Source: Pseudonocardia broussonetiae (GTDB lineage Bacteria > Actinomycetota > Actinomycetes > Mycobacteriales > Pseudonocardiaceae). From it: DNA of 64,000 nucleotides. The position numbers and the translations under genes were made by a program. The notes under the pieces are model-generated. The model was not told the origin of the DNA. It ran no database searches and saw only the letters and a program-made list of their open reading frames with translations. This document shows positions 8,325 to 16,771 of this stretch, one piece after another. Within the stretch, counting starts at the first letter, position 1; each line of letters begins with the position of its first letter. The stretch lies in the NCBI RefSeq assembly GCF_013155125.1, contig NZ_CP053564.1, forward strand, positions 1,371,501 through 1,435,500. Direction: 5' to 3'.

Positions 8325-8600
8325 TCAGTGGCGGACGCCGCGGCGCCCGTAGATGCCCGCCACGGCGGTGACGCCGATGGCGGCCACGATGACCTGCAGG
8401 ATGATCTCGATCCAGTCGATGCCGTTCGTCGCGGCCACGCCGAACAGGCGGGCCAGGGCGGTGCCGATGAAGGCGGCGATGATGCCGACCAGGATGGTCA
8501 GCCAGATCGGGATGTTCTGCTTGCCGGGGGCGACCAGTCGGCCCACGAAGCCGAGGATGGCGCCGATGACGATGGCGGTGATGATCCCGGTGACGGTCAT
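8325..8600 (-). CDS. GlsB/YeaQ/YmgE-family membrane protein
   Basis: A 91-residue protein with three hydrophobic segments and the family pattern IIGAxxGxxGRL: here TAIVIGAILGFVGRLVAPGKQ, then IPIWLTILVGIIAAFIG, and a last helix before a basic tail. The family is stress-linked and of unknown molecular function (transglycosylase-associated annotation). The start ATG at 8600 has a good Shine-Dalgarno site (AGGAG, 6-nt spacing), which rules out the longer upstream frame. Confidence 0.88.
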   Translation of the reverse strand: MTVTGIITAIVIGAILGFVGRLVAPGKQNIPIWLTILVGIIAAFIGTALARLFGVAATNGIDWIEIILQVIVAAIGVTAVAGIYGRRGVRH

Positions 8601-8821
8601 GTCGAGCTCCTGATCGTTGTGCGGACCGAACCCCGCTCGGCCCGCGTGCGCCTTGAATAGCACGCAGGTTCCCGGAAACAATCCCGTCACGCGCGGATAC
8701 CACCCGAAGCGTTACGGGACCGTCGTCCGGCGTTCAGGTTCCGCTGCGTCCGCGCTGTCGTCGCAGGTCACAGCGCGATCACGAACAGGTGCACGACCGT
8801 GGTGGACCGCACGACGGCGCG

Positions 8822-9553
8822 TCAGGGCTCGAGCACGTAGCCCGCACCGCGGACGGTGCGGATGCGCTCCGGGCCGATCTTGCGCCGCAGGTAGGAGATG
8901 TAGACCTGCACGAGGTTGGCCGACGCCGGCTCCGACCACACCTCGCGCGCCAGCCGGTCGGGCGACACGACCTGCCCCGGCTCGCCGAGCATCGCCTTGA
9001 GCAGCGCGAACTCGGTGGGCGACAGGGAGACCTGCTGCCCGTCGACGGTGACGTCGCCGAACTCCGTGTCGACGACGAGCTCCCCGTGCCGCAGCACCGC
9101 GTGGTCGACGGCCGGCCCCATCCGCAGGCGCAGCCGGATGCGCGCGGCGAGCTCGTCGACGGCGAACGGGCGGAGCACGTAGTCGTCCCGGTCGCCCCGC
9201 AGCAGGTGCAGCAGCCCGGCGCGCCGCTCACGCGGGGTGACCGCGATGACCGGGGTGTCGGGCGACTCGCTCTGCACCGCCGCGAGCACCGACGCCTGGT
9301 CGGGACCGGGCAGCTCGACGTCGAGGACGATGAGCGCAGGGTCACGGGCGCGGACGGCGTCGAGGACCCCGATGCCGTGGCCGACGGGGCTGACGCTGAC
9401 GCCCTCGGACCGCAGAGCGCGCAGCACGGAGGCCGACGCCGCGGTCGGGGGCAGCGCCAGCAGGACGTGATCGACCTGGGGTACGGGCACGCGTGGCTGG
9501 GGAATGACCGGCACGTGCGTGGACGCACCCCCTGGGGGAGCAGCAGGGAGCAT
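8822..9553 (-). CDS. Atypical OmpR/PhoB-type response regulator
   Basis: A 243-residue protein: a receiver-like domain (about 27-145) and a C-terminal winged helix (about 150-243; LSPTEFALLKAMLGEPGQVVSPDRLAREVW, ending RTVRGAGYVLEP). The phosphoacceptor D78 (LIVLD) and T106 are kept. The acidic pair after the first strand is absent (VLLALPPTA), and the conserved lysine is R128 (YVLRPF). No histidine kinase gene adjoins. It probably binds DNA, but phosphorylation-independent control is likely. The upstream GTG/ATG region is Pro-rich, so the true start could be somewhat later than 9553. Confidence 0.85.
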   Translation of the reverse strand: MLPAAPPGGASTHVPVIPQPRVPVPQVDHVLLALPPTAASASVLRALRSEGVSVSPVGHGIGVLDAVRARDPALIVLDVELPGPDQASVLAAVQSESPDTPVIAVTPRERRAGLLHLLRGDRDDYVLRPFAVDELAARIRLRLRMGPAVDHAVLRHGELVVDTEFGDVTVDGQQVSLSPTEFALLKAMLGEPGQVVSPDRLAREVWSEPASANLVQVYISYLRRKIGPERIRTVRGAGYVLEP

Positions 9554-9796
9554 CGCCGACCACTCTGCCGCACCCCCGACCGGAGTAACAATCCGCTAAC
9601 GAGGCGACATCACCCGTCGGTGGAGCGGCCGTGACGCGCTGCTGAGAACTGCGCTGCGCCGAACGGAGTACTGATCACTCACAGGGGACCGTTCATCGCG
9701 CTCTCCGGCGCGCCGGAACGACCTGTGGGCGCGCACGCGCAACCCGCGCTCTCAGGTTCGGCGATCACGCGCCGTCATTTTCTACTGTTCCGGCCC

Positions 9797-10555
9797 ATGC
9801 GACGGAAACCCTCCGCTGAGGTCGGTCGCTCGGAGACCACCGCCGAGCTGATCGCCCGCATCAGCGCCGAGCGCGACGCCCCGGTGGAGTCCACCGGGCG
9901 CCACGCCGTCCTCACCGCTCCCCCTCGGACGACGACGGCCCGCTCCCGCACCACCACCGAGCCGACGGTCCGGCGCCCGCGCCGCCCGGCGGCCGCTCCC
10001 CCGACCGGCCCGCACGCCCTCGAGCCCGCTCCCCGCGTCCCGGCTCCCCGCGCTCCCCTCCCGGCCCTCGACGACGAGCCGTCCCTGCTGCGCACCGGGC
10101 CGATCGGCCCGCCCGTGCCCGCGGCGACGGGGCGTCGGCGACGGGCCGAGGAGCAGGCCGACCCGCGGGACCTGCCCGTCGAGGAGGACGTCCTCTTCGA
10201 CCCGGCGGCCGACGAGACCCCGACGACCGTGCTGCAGTTCGTCGCCCCGGACGCGCCGGCTCCCCGCCGGCCCGTGCGGATGCTGGTGATGGGCGCGCTC
10301 GTGGCGGTCGCGATGGTCGTCGTCGGGGCGGCCGCGGCGGGCTGGTTCGGCGGGACGACCCCGAACGCCCCCGCCCGGCTCACGGCCGTGACGAACGGCG
10401 TCGTGCCGCAGCCGGCGCCGACCGGCCCGACGGTCCCCGCGCCGGTGGGCGCGGCACCCGCCGACGTCGCCCCTGCCCCCGCGGAGGCACCGGCCGCGGA
10501 CGTCCGGCTGACCGGCGGCGCCGTGCCGCCCGCCGACACCTCCTACGGCTACTGA
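9797..10555 (+). CDS. Single-pass membrane protein with Pro/Ala-rich tails
   Basis: A 252-residue protein of no family I recognise. A long basic, Pro/Arg/Ala-rich cytoplasmic part (1-155; begins MRRKPSAEVGRSETTAELIARISAER) precedes one membrane segment (about 160-182, MLVMGALVAVAMVVVGAAAAGWF). A Pro/Ala-rich outer tail ends in DTSYGY. The internal ATG at 9797 was chosen over a longer frame whose extra N-terminus looks non-coding. The low-complexity composition fits an actinobacterial envelope-associated protein. Confidence 0.65.
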   Translation: MRRKPSAEVGRSETTAELIARISAERDAPVESTGRHAVLTAPPRTTTARSRTTTEPTVRRPRRPAAAPPTGPHALEPAPRVPAPRAPLPALDDEPSLLRTGPIGPPVPAATGRRRRAEEQADPRDLPVEEDVLFDPAADETPTTVLQFVAPDAPAPRRPVRMLVMGALVAVAMVVVGAAAAGWFGGTTPNAPARLTAVTNGVVPQPAPTGPTVPAPVGAAPADVAPAPAEAPAADVRLTGGAVPPADTSYGY

Positions 10556-10560
10556 CCCCA

Positions 10561-10599
10561 CCCCGTCCCGCCCGGCGCTCCCCACCGGGCGGGACGGGG
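10561..10599. terminator. Bidirectional terminator hairpin
   Basis: A perfect 15-bp stem (CCCCGTCCCGCCCGG and its complement) with a 9-nt loop begins 5 bp after the stop codon of the plus-strand gene. It ends 7 bp before the 3' end of the small minus-strand gene, so it probably serves both. Confidence 0.8.
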
Positions 10600-10605
10600 C
10601 GCTCC

Positions 10606-10812
10606 TCAGATCGCGCGCTTGGTGTGCGGGCGCGGCCCGCGACCACCGCGGGTGGCGTCACCCTGCGGGCCGACGTGGCCCGGCTGGCGGGGGTTGCGCG
10701 CCTTGGCCCGCCGGGCGGCCCGGTTGAGCGGCGCCTCCGGCTCCTCGGGCGCCCCGGCCTCGTCGACGACGGGTTCGGACTCGGGCTGGGACTGGGGCTT
10801 CGGCTCGGACAC
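10606..10812 (-). CDS. Small basic protein of unknown function
   Basis: A 68-residue protein with an acidic, Pro/Glu-rich N-terminus and a basic C-terminal half containing NRAARRAKAR and ending HTKRAI. Short proteins with this NRAARRAKA signature recur in actinobacterial genomes as hypotheticals. A GGAGG-like site lies about 6 nt before the ATG (ACCGGAGGTCAGCCGTG region), supporting the start. No function can be inferred. Confidence 0.65.
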   Translation of the reverse strand: MSEPKPQSQPESEPVVDEAGAPEEPEAPLNRAARRAKARNPRQPGHVGPQGDATRGGRGPRPHTKRAI

Positions 10813-10924
10813 GGCTGACCTCCGGTGGAGTGGGGGAACGGCGACGGCGGCGGATCAGGAGATCGCCCGCGGAGCCTAGTCGCACCGCCACCGCGCCTCC
10901 TCCGTGTTTCAGGCCAGCAGCGTC

Positions 10925-11671
10925 TCAGGCCAGCAGCGGGACCAGACGGTCGGCGTGCTCGCGCAGGAGCCGGACGAGCTCCTCGTTGGGCTCGGCGACC
11001 CGGGACGCCGGCCCGCACAGCGCCAGCCCGGCGACCAGCGCGCCGGTGACCGGATCGCGCACCGGTACCGCGAGGCAGCCCTTCTCGGCGTTCAGCTCGC
11101 CGCACTGGCGCGCCAGCCCGGACGCGGTCACCTCGGCCAGCCGCGCGCCGAGCTCCGCCGACCCGGTGACGGTCTGCGCGGTGAGCGGCCGCAGGTCGCG
11201 GGCCAGTGCGCGCCAGTCGGCCTGGTCGGCGAGCAGCAGCCGCCCCAGCGCCGACGCGTGCGGGTAGCGGGCCAGCACGGCCGACTCGCTCGGCGGGTGG
11301 TCCGGGTCGGCGTCGACGAGGGTCAGCGTGGCGCCGCGGAACGACGCCAGGTGCACCCCCCAGCGCACCATCCCCCGCAGGTGCTCGACGACGGCCCGCG
11401 CCGCGGCGGGCGGCGGCGGCACGACCGGCAGTGCGAGCCGGGCGGCGCGGCGGCCCAGCGCGAACCCCCGCAGGTCGGGCAGCCGGACCAGGTACTCCTC
11501 GCCGACCAGCAGGTTCAGCAGCCGGTAGGTGGTGGCCTGCGGCAGCTTCAGCGCCGCGGAGATCTCCTTCGCGGTCACGCCCGGCCCCGCCGCGACGACC
11601 TCCTCCAGCACCGCCAGCGCGCTGCGCACCGCGCGCGGCTGCCGTCCGGTGAGCGCGATGGGGTCGGTCAC
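10925..11671 (-). CDS. IclR-type transcriptional regulator
   Basis: A 248-residue protein: an N-terminal winged helix (about 10-70; AVRSALAVLEEVVAAGPGVTAKEISAAL, then LPQATTYRLLNLL) and a C-terminal effector domain with LNAEKGCLAVPVRDP and LALCGPASR, as in IclR proteins. The GTG start at 11671 overlaps the stop of the amino acid permease by 4 bp (GTGA), so the two are translationally coupled. It probably controls the permease in response to a related small molecule. Confidence 0.85.
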   Translation of the reverse strand: MTDPIALTGRQPRAVRSALAVLEEVVAAGPGVTAKEISAALKLPQATTYRLLNLLVGEEYLVRLPDLRGFALGRRAARLALPVVPPPPAAARAVVEHLRGMVRWGVHLASFRGATLTLVDADPDHPPSESAVLARYPHASALGRLLLADQADWRALARDLRPLTAQTVTGSAELGARLAEVTASGLARQCGELNAEKGCLAVPVRDPVTGALVAGLALCGPASRVAEPNEELVRLLREHADRLVPLLA

Positions 11672-13086
11672 GGCCCCACCAGCACGTCGTCGGCGACCGT
11701 CTCGTCGTAGGCCCCGATCCCCGCCAGCGCCGCCGGTCGCCGCCACCGCAGCCAGCCCAGCCACACCGCGCCGGCGAGCACCAGCAGCGCGATCACCAGT
11801 GGCACCGCGCCGCCCCACGCGGACACGACGAACGCGCCGAGCACGGCGAGCAGCACCGGGGCCGCCACCGCCGTGACGGCGACCGGCCACGCCGTCAGCT
11901 CCCCGATCCGGCGCAGGAACGGCGGCGCGGCGAGGCAGACGAGCAGGTAGGCGACGAGGTACCCGGCGGTCGCGACGGTGAGCAGCTCGGCCAGCACCCG
12001 CGGCCCCGGCACGCCCGCGGCGAGCAGGCCCGCCGGCACCGCGGCGACGACGGGCAGCACCACCGCGATCGCGACGTGCGGCGTCCGGAACCGCGGGTGC
12101 GTGCCCCCCAGCGCGGCCGGCACGATCCCGTCGCGGGCCATCGAGAACACCACACGTACCAGCGCGCCCAGCGTGGCGAGCGTGCAGGCGGCGAAGGACA
12201 TGGCGATGCCGAGGTCGAGCACCACGGCGATCCAGGCCTGCCCCTGGGCCATGGCGAGGGTCAGCACGGGCTGGGGCGCCGTCGTCAGGCCGCCGGAGGC
12301 GAAGCCGCTGACCTGGGTGTACGCGGCGAACAGGTACAGGAGACCGGTGGCGGCCGCGGTCCAGGAGACGACGCGGGGGATCGTGCGGAACGGGCGCCGC
12401 GCCTCGACGCCCATCGCCGTGGCCGCCTCGAACCCGATGAACGCGCCGAGCGCGGGGAGCACCGCGGCGGCGATCCCGCCGGGTCCGGGGTCGGGCGGCG
12501 GCGGGCCCGCCGGGGCGTCGGCGCCGAGCAGGGCGAGGAACACGACGGTCATCAGCGTGATCGACACGGCCTCGACGAGCAGCACCAGCCGCGCCGAGAG
12601 CCGCACGCGCACGAGCACCCCGGCGGTGGCCAGCACGGCGAGGACGCAGACGGCCAGCACCAGCACCGGACGCGAGCCCTCGGTGCTGCCGCCGAGCCGG
12701 GCGACCAGCGCGTCGAGGTAGATCGCCGAGCCGGCCAGCGCCGCCATCGCCAGCACCCCGTACCCGACCAGCAGCGCCACCCCCGAGCTGAACGCGGCGG
12801 CCGGGCCGAGGCCCTGCGCCGTGAGGCTGTAGAGCGAACCGGCCGCGGCCATCCGCCGGGTGAACTGCCCGATGCAGCTCCCGATGAGCAGGGCCACCAC
12901 CGTCGCGACGACGAACGCCCACAGCGTCCCCGGCCCGGCGGTGGCCGCCACGATCGCGGGCACGGTGGCCATCGCGGCCGCGGGCGCGGCACCGGCCACC
13001 GACTGGGCCAGCACCTCGGCGGGACCGAGGTTGCGTCGGTCGAGGCCGTGCACCGGCGAGCGGCGGCGCAGCTTCGGCAGGGGCAC
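11668..13086 (-). CDS. APC-superfamily amino acid permease
   Basis: A 472-residue integral membrane transporter with about 12 hydrophobic segments. It opens with HGLDRRNLGPAEVLAQSVAGAAP, the APC-family start of helix 1, and has a conserved GFEAATAMGVEARRPFRTIPR loop after helix 6. The GTG start at 13086 is preceded by a purine-rich AGGGAGGACCC site. It is first in an operon with the IclR regulator. The substrate is probably an amino acid or amine; which one cannot be read. The 13087-13283 gap is the divergent promoter region shared with the flavin oxidoreductase gene. Confidence 0.85.
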   Translation of the reverse strand: MPLPKLRRRSPVHGLDRRNLGPAEVLAQSVAGAAPAAAMATVPAIVAATAGPGTLWAFVVATVVALLIGSCIGQFTRRMAAAGSLYSLTAQGLGPAAAFSSGVALLVGYGVLAMAALAGSAIYLDALVARLGGSTEGSRPVLVLAVCVLAVLATAGVLVRVRLSARLVLLVEAVSITLMTVVFLALLGADAPAGPPPPDPGPGGIAAAVLPALGAFIGFEAATAMGVEARRPFRTIPRVVSWTAAATGLLYLFAAYTQVSGFASGGLTTAPQPVLTLAMAQGQAWIAVVLDLGIAMSFAACTLATLGALVRVVFSMARDGIVPAALGGTHPRFRTPHVAIAVVLPVVAAVPAGLLAAGVPGPRVLAELLTVATAGYLVAYLLVCLAAPPFLRRIGELTAWPVAVTAVAAPVLLAVLGAFVVSAWGGAVPLVIALLVLAGAVWLGWLRWRRPAALAGIGAYDETVADDVLVGP

Positions 13087-13283
13087 GGGCGGGTCCTCCC
13101 TCGGGAGCGAGCGGCGTGGTCGGCGCAGCGTAGGACGCTACCGAGCCCCTGCGAACAGCAGCGGCGTCCCGAACGAGAAAACTGCCGGGCGCCTTCCCAC
13201 CGCACGGGAACGGTGCCGGTCGCGCGTCCCACCGCCGGGTCGCGGCCGGAATGGGGGTGGTCCGGAGGGCGTTCGAGCCGGTG

Positions 13284-14255
13284 ATGACACCCGCCCGGCT
13301 CTCGCTCCTCGACCGCTCCCGCACGCGCGCCGGGGAGCCGGACGCCGTCGCGCTGCGGCACACCGTCGAGCGGGCCGTGCACGCCGAGGAGCTGGGCCAC
13401 CACCGGTTCTGGGTCGCCGAGCACCACGCCGTGCCGGGGATCGCGAGCGGCAGCCCGCCGGTGCTGGTGGCCGCGGTCGCCGCCCGCACGTCGCGGATCC
13501 GCGTCGGCTCCGGCGGCGTCATGCTGCCCAACCACCAGCCGCTCGTCGTGGCCGAGCAGTTCGCGATGCTGGAGGCGCTGTTCCCCGGGCGCGTCGACCT
13601 CGGGGTGGGGCGCTCGCTCGGGTTCACCGGGCCGGTCCGGCACGCCCTGCGCAGCACCGGCGCCGACACCTTCGCCGACGACCTCGCCGAGCTCCGCTCC
13701 TACCTCGACGGCACCGCCCCCGTCACGGCCCGGCCCCGGCTCGACCGGCCGCCGCCGCTGTTCGTGCTGGCCACCGGCCGCGGGTTGGCCGTGGCCGGCG
13801 ACGCCGGGCTGCCGGTCGTGCTCGGCGGGCCGGTGCTCGACGACGACACGCTCGGCGAGCGCCTCGCCGACTACCGCGCCCGCGCGCGGGCGGCCGGCGC
13901 TGCGCCGTACGTGGTCGTCTCGCTCGACGTCCTCGTCGCCGACTCCGTGGCGGCCGCCCGCGAGCTCGCCGTGCCCGAGGCCTGGGCGCTCGCGGCGGCC
14001 CGGGCGACCGGCGAGTTCCCGGCCCTGGAGCCGGTCGACGGCGGCCGCCCGATGACGCAGCGCCAGCGCGAGCGGGTCGACGCGGCGGTGGGCCGGACGG
14101 TGCACGGCGACGAGGCGACCGTCGCCGACGCCCTCGACGACCTGTTCGCCCGCACCGGCGCCGACGAGCTGCTGGCCTCCACCTCGACCTTCGACCTCGA
14201 CGCGCTGCGGGAGTCCGACACCCGCCTGGCCGCGCTCTGGCGCCGCCGCACCTGA
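13284..14255 (+). CDS. LLM-class flavin-dependent oxidoreductase
   Basis: A 323-residue luciferase-like monooxygenase homologue. Features are MTPARLSLLDRSRTRAGE, HRFWVAEHHAVPG near residue 40, RIRVGSGGVMLPNHQPLVVAEQF, and FPGRVDLGVGRSLG, the subgroup 1 bacterial-luciferase-like pattern. FMNH2/F420-type oxidation of an unknown substrate is inferred. The ATG at 13284 was preferred to one 33 bp upstream because family members begin near this point; a GGAGGG lies 15 nt before it. Confidence 0.82.
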   Translation: MTPARLSLLDRSRTRAGEPDAVALRHTVERAVHAEELGHHRFWVAEHHAVPGIASGSPPVLVAAVAARTSRIRVGSGGVMLPNHQPLVVAEQFAMLEALFPGRVDLGVGRSLGFTGPVRHALRSTGADTFADDLAELRSYLDGTAPVTARPRLDRPPPLFVLATGRGLAVAGDAGLPVVLGGPVLDDDTLGERLADYRARARAAGAAPYVVVSLDVLVADSVAAARELAVPEAWALAAARATGEFPALEPVDGGRPMTQRQRERVDAAVGRTVHGDEATVADALDDLFARTGADELLASTSTFDLDALRESDTRLAALWRRRT

Positions 14256-14369
14256 CGCCGTCCCCTCCCCCCTCCGGCGAGTGTGCCGATCCCCCCGGCG
14301 AGTGTGCCGTCGGCGCTCGCGCAGGGACTGCCACGACCCCGTACCGGGGCGGCGAACTCGCCGGAGGTC

Positions 14370-14921
14370 CTAGTGGGTCGGGCGGGGGTAACGGATCAGC
14401 AGGCTGGCGTGCACGTCGCCGTCCGGGCCCGCCGCGTACCCGTGCGGCACGTCGGCCGCCCACTCCAGGTGCTCCCCCGGCCCCGCGCGCCGGGGCGCCG
14501 CCGACGGGCCGGCCTCCAGCACGCCCGCGAACACCGTGACGTGCTCGGTGACGCCCGCGTGGTGGGGCGGGGAGGTCTGCGCGGCGCCCGCGGGCAGGTG
14601 CATCCGGTACAGCTCGTAGGTGACCGGCCCGTCGTCGAACACCCTGAGCAGGGCCATCTCCGCGGCCGACCCGCGCACCGGCCCGGGCCCCGCGACCAGC
14701 GCCGTCAGGGGCAGGCCCAGCGCGCTCGTCACGGCGTAGAGCGTCTCCAGGGTCGGGTTGCGGGTCCCGGCCTCCAGCCCGGACAGCGTCGCCTTGCCGA
14801 CCTTCGCCCGGCGGGCCAGCTCGGAGAGCGACAGGCCGCGCTCCGCGCGCAGGGCCGCCACGCGCGCGCCGATGCCGGTGCTCTCGGTGAGGGCGGGGCG
14901 GCCTTCCGCGGCGTCCGGCAT
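14370..14921 (-). CDS. XRE-family regulator with cupin domain
   Basis: A 183-residue protein: helix-turn-helix (about 17-70; VAALRAERGLSLSELARRAKVGKATLSGLEAG) and a C-terminal cupin-like ligand domain (about 95-180; VTEHVTVFAGVLEAG, GEHLEWAADVPHGY). It is divergent from the BenE-type transporter with a palindrome between them, so it most likely represses or activates that gene and itself. In the 14256-14369 gap the motif GGCGAGTGTGCCG occurs twice. Confidence 0.85.
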   Translation of the reverse strand: MPDAAEGRPALTESTGIGARVAALRAERGLSLSELARRAKVGKATLSGLEAGTRNPTLETLYAVTSALGLPLTALVAGPGPVRGSAAEMALLRVFDDGPVTYELYRMHLPAGAAQTSPPHHAGVTEHVTVFAGVLEAGPSAAPRRAGPGEHLEWAADVPHGYAAGPDGDVHASLLIRYPRPTH

Positions 14922-14937
14922 CCAGCTATCGTCGCAC

Positions 14938-14955
14938 CGTTCCGTAAACGGAACG
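14938..14955. promoter_or_regulatory. Palindromic operator between XRE regulator and benE
   Basis: CGTTCCGTAAACGGAACG is an 8-bp inverted repeat with a 2-bp centre. It is 17 bp upstream of both divergent start codons (14921 on minus, 14972 on plus), a classic position for a regulator controlling both genes. The XRE protein next to it is the natural candidate. Confidence 0.75.
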
Positions 14956-14971
14956 ATGGTGGAGGTGGCAG

Positions 14972-16120
14972 GTGCAACCGTTCCTGGCGGGGATCGTCGC
15001 GGCGCTGGTCGGGTTCGCGGGCGCGTTCACCGTCGTGCTGGCCGGGCTGCGCGCCGCGGGCGCCGACGAGGCGCAGGCGGCGTCCGGGCTGCTCGCCGTG
15101 TGCCTCGCGTCCGGGGTCGTGGCCGTGGTGCTCGGGCTGCGGTACCGGATGCCGATCAGCATCGCCTGGTCGACGCCCGGCGCCGCGCTGCTGATCTCCG
15201 CGGGCGCACCGGCGGGCGGGTTCCCGGCCGCGGTCGGGGCGTTCCTGCTGTGCGGCGCGCTGATCGTCGTCGCCGGGCTGGTGCCCGCGCTCGCCCGGCT
15301 CGTCGCCGCGATCCCGTCGCACGTGGCGGGCGCGATGCTCGCCGGGGTGCTGCTGCCGCTGTGCCTGGCGCCCGTGCGGGCCGTCGCGGAGGTGCCGCTG
15401 CTCGCCGCGCCCGTCGTGGTCGTCTGGGTGCTGGTCGGGCGGTTCGCGCGGGCCTGGGCCGTGCCGGCGGCGCTCGTGGTGGCCGTCGGGCTGATCGTGC
15501 TCACCGGGCCGGCGGTCGTCGGGGCGGCGCCGACGTTCGTGTGGACGCCGCCGGCGTTCGAGGTGCCCGCGCTCGTCGGGATCGGGCTGCCGCTGTTCCT
15601 GGTCACGATGGCCTCGCAGAACGTGCCGGGAATGGCCGTGCTCGCGCAGTTCGGCTACCGCCCGCCGCTGCGGCCGATCCTGGGCGCCACCGGGCTCGCG
15701 ACGCTCGCGGGCGCCCCGTTCGGCGGGCACGCCGTCAACCTGGCCGCGATCAGCGCCGCACTGGCCGCGGGGCCGGAGGCGGGCGCACCGGAGCGGCGGT
15801 GGGTCGCGTCCGTCGTCAACGGGGTGGGGCTCGCGGTGCTCGGGCTGGGCGCCGGGCTCGCGACGGCCGTGGTCGTCGCCTCGCCGCCGGTGCTGATCGA
15901 GGCGGTGGCCGGGCTGGCGCTGCTCGGGGCGCTGGCGTCGTCGCTGGCGGCGGCGGTGGCCGACGTCGAGGGGCGGGAGGCCGCGGCCGTCACCTTCGTC
16001 GTGACGGCGGCGGGCGTCGCGTTCCTCGGGCTGGGATCGGCGTTCTGGGGGCTGCTGGCCGGGGCGGCGATGACGCTGCTGCACCGGCGGCGGCGCGTGC
16101 GGGAACCGGCGTTGCAGTAA
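14972..16120 (+). CDS. benE: BenE-family (benzoate/H+ symporter-like) transporter
   Basis: A 382-residue membrane protein with about 12 hydrophobic segments. Diagnostic BenE stretches are MPISIAWSTPGAALL (about 54-68), IPSHVAGAMLAGVLLPLCL, FLVTMASQNVPGMAVL and PFGGHAVNLAAISAAL. A GTG start follows a strong GGAGGT site (14961-14966). It is predicted to import benzoate or a similar carboxylate in the cytoplasmic membrane. No benzoate catabolic genes are in view, so the substrate is uncertain. It ends at a terminator that overlaps its stop codon. Confidence 0.88.
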   Translation: MQPFLAGIVAALVGFAGAFTVVLAGLRAAGADEAQAASGLLAVCLASGVVAVVLGLRYRMPISIAWSTPGAALLISAGAPAGGFPAAVGAFLLCGALIVVAGLVPALARLVAAIPSHVAGAMLAGVLLPLCLAPVRAVAEVPLLAAPVVVVWVLVGRFARAWAVPAALVVAVGLIVLTGPAVVGAAPTFVWTPPAFEVPALVGIGLPLFLVTMASQNVPGMAVLAQFGYRPPLRPILGATGLATLAGAPFGGHAVNLAAISAALAAGPEAGAPERRWVASVVNGVGLAVLGLGAGLATAVVVASPPVLIEAVAGLALLGALASSLAAAVADVEGREAAAVTFVVTAAGVAFLGLGSAFWGLLAGAAMTLLHRRRRVREPALQ

Positions 16121-16159
16121 AGCCACGTTCCTGCAGCCGGATGGCGTGAACGTGGCTTT
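16119..16159. terminator. Terminator hairpin between convergent genes
   Basis: AAAGCCACGTTC (16119-16130) pairs perfectly with GAACGTGGCTTT (16148-16159) across a 17-nt loop, starting in the benE stop codon. The A/T ends give T runs on both strands, so it can terminate benE and the gene ending at 16172. Confidence 0.8.
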
Positions 16160-16171
16160 CCTGCAAGTCGG

Positions 16172-16723
16172 CTACGGCACCCGCCCGATGAACGCCAGCA
16201 GCTTCGTCTGCTCGTCGGCGTCCTCGGGCACCGGCGTCCGCGGCCCGTAGTGACCGCTGCTGCGCAGCACCTCGTCGAGCGGCAGCATCCCCTCGTACAG
16301 CCGGTGCACCTCGTCGGGATCGAGCCGCTCGTCGCCGCCGGTGGCGCGGGCGAGGTCCCAGGTGTGCAGGAAGACGTCGGTGGTGCCGATCATGTCGAGC
16401 GCGGCGCCGAAGGGCATCGGACCCATCGGCGTCTCCCGGACGGCGTCGACGACGGCCGGGTCGGCCAGCGCCCCGGCGAGCAGGGCGTCGAGGGCGCGCC
16501 AGGCGGCGACCGGGTCGTCGTCGACGGACGGCAGCGGCGACGCGTCGAGCCCCCACTTCTCCACGAAGAACGCCGGGAGCCACGCGACGAGGTGCCCGAC
16601 GACGTCGCGCGCCACCCACCCCTCGCACGGCGCCGGCCGCTCCCAGGCGCCCGCGGGCACCGCCTCCACCCGCTCCGTGAACCCCGCCGCGATCCAGCGG
16701 TACCGGTCGGCCGCGTCACCCAT
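16172..16723 (-). CDS. TIGR03086/DinB-like metal-binding protein
   Basis: A 183-residue protein of the DinB/maleylpyruvate isomerase fold. It begins MGDAADRYRWIAAGFTERVEAVP, has WVARDVVGHLVAW carrying the first metal-binding His (about residue 43), and TTDVFLHTWDLARATG carrying the last. Such proteins may be thiol-dependent transferases; the role here is unknown. The ATG at 16723 has an AGGAG site 5 nt away. The metallopeptidase gene lies 48 bp upstream on the same strand, so the two may be co-transcribed. Confidence 0.82.
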   Translation of the reverse strand: MGDAADRYRWIAAGFTERVEAVPAGAWERPAPCEGWVARDVVGHLVAWLPAFFVEKWGLDASPLPSVDDDPVAAWRALDALLAGALADPAVVDAVRETPMGPMPFGAALDMIGTTDVFLHTWDLARATGGDERLDPDEVHRLYEGMLPLDEVLRSSGHYGPRTPVPEDADEQTKLLAFIGRVP

Positions 16724-16771
16724 CAGATCTCCTCTGCTCGGTGGAACTGAGACGCCCGCGGCGCCCACGAC

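Noticed and set aside
10830..11267. Plus-strand frame over the IclR gene
   Set aside because: Antisense to a well-supported IclR regulator and lacking any domain.
16119..16159. Mobile repeat at AAAGCCACGTTC
   Set aside because: Seen once only in this window and placed exactly between convergent genes with T runs, so it reads better as a terminator.
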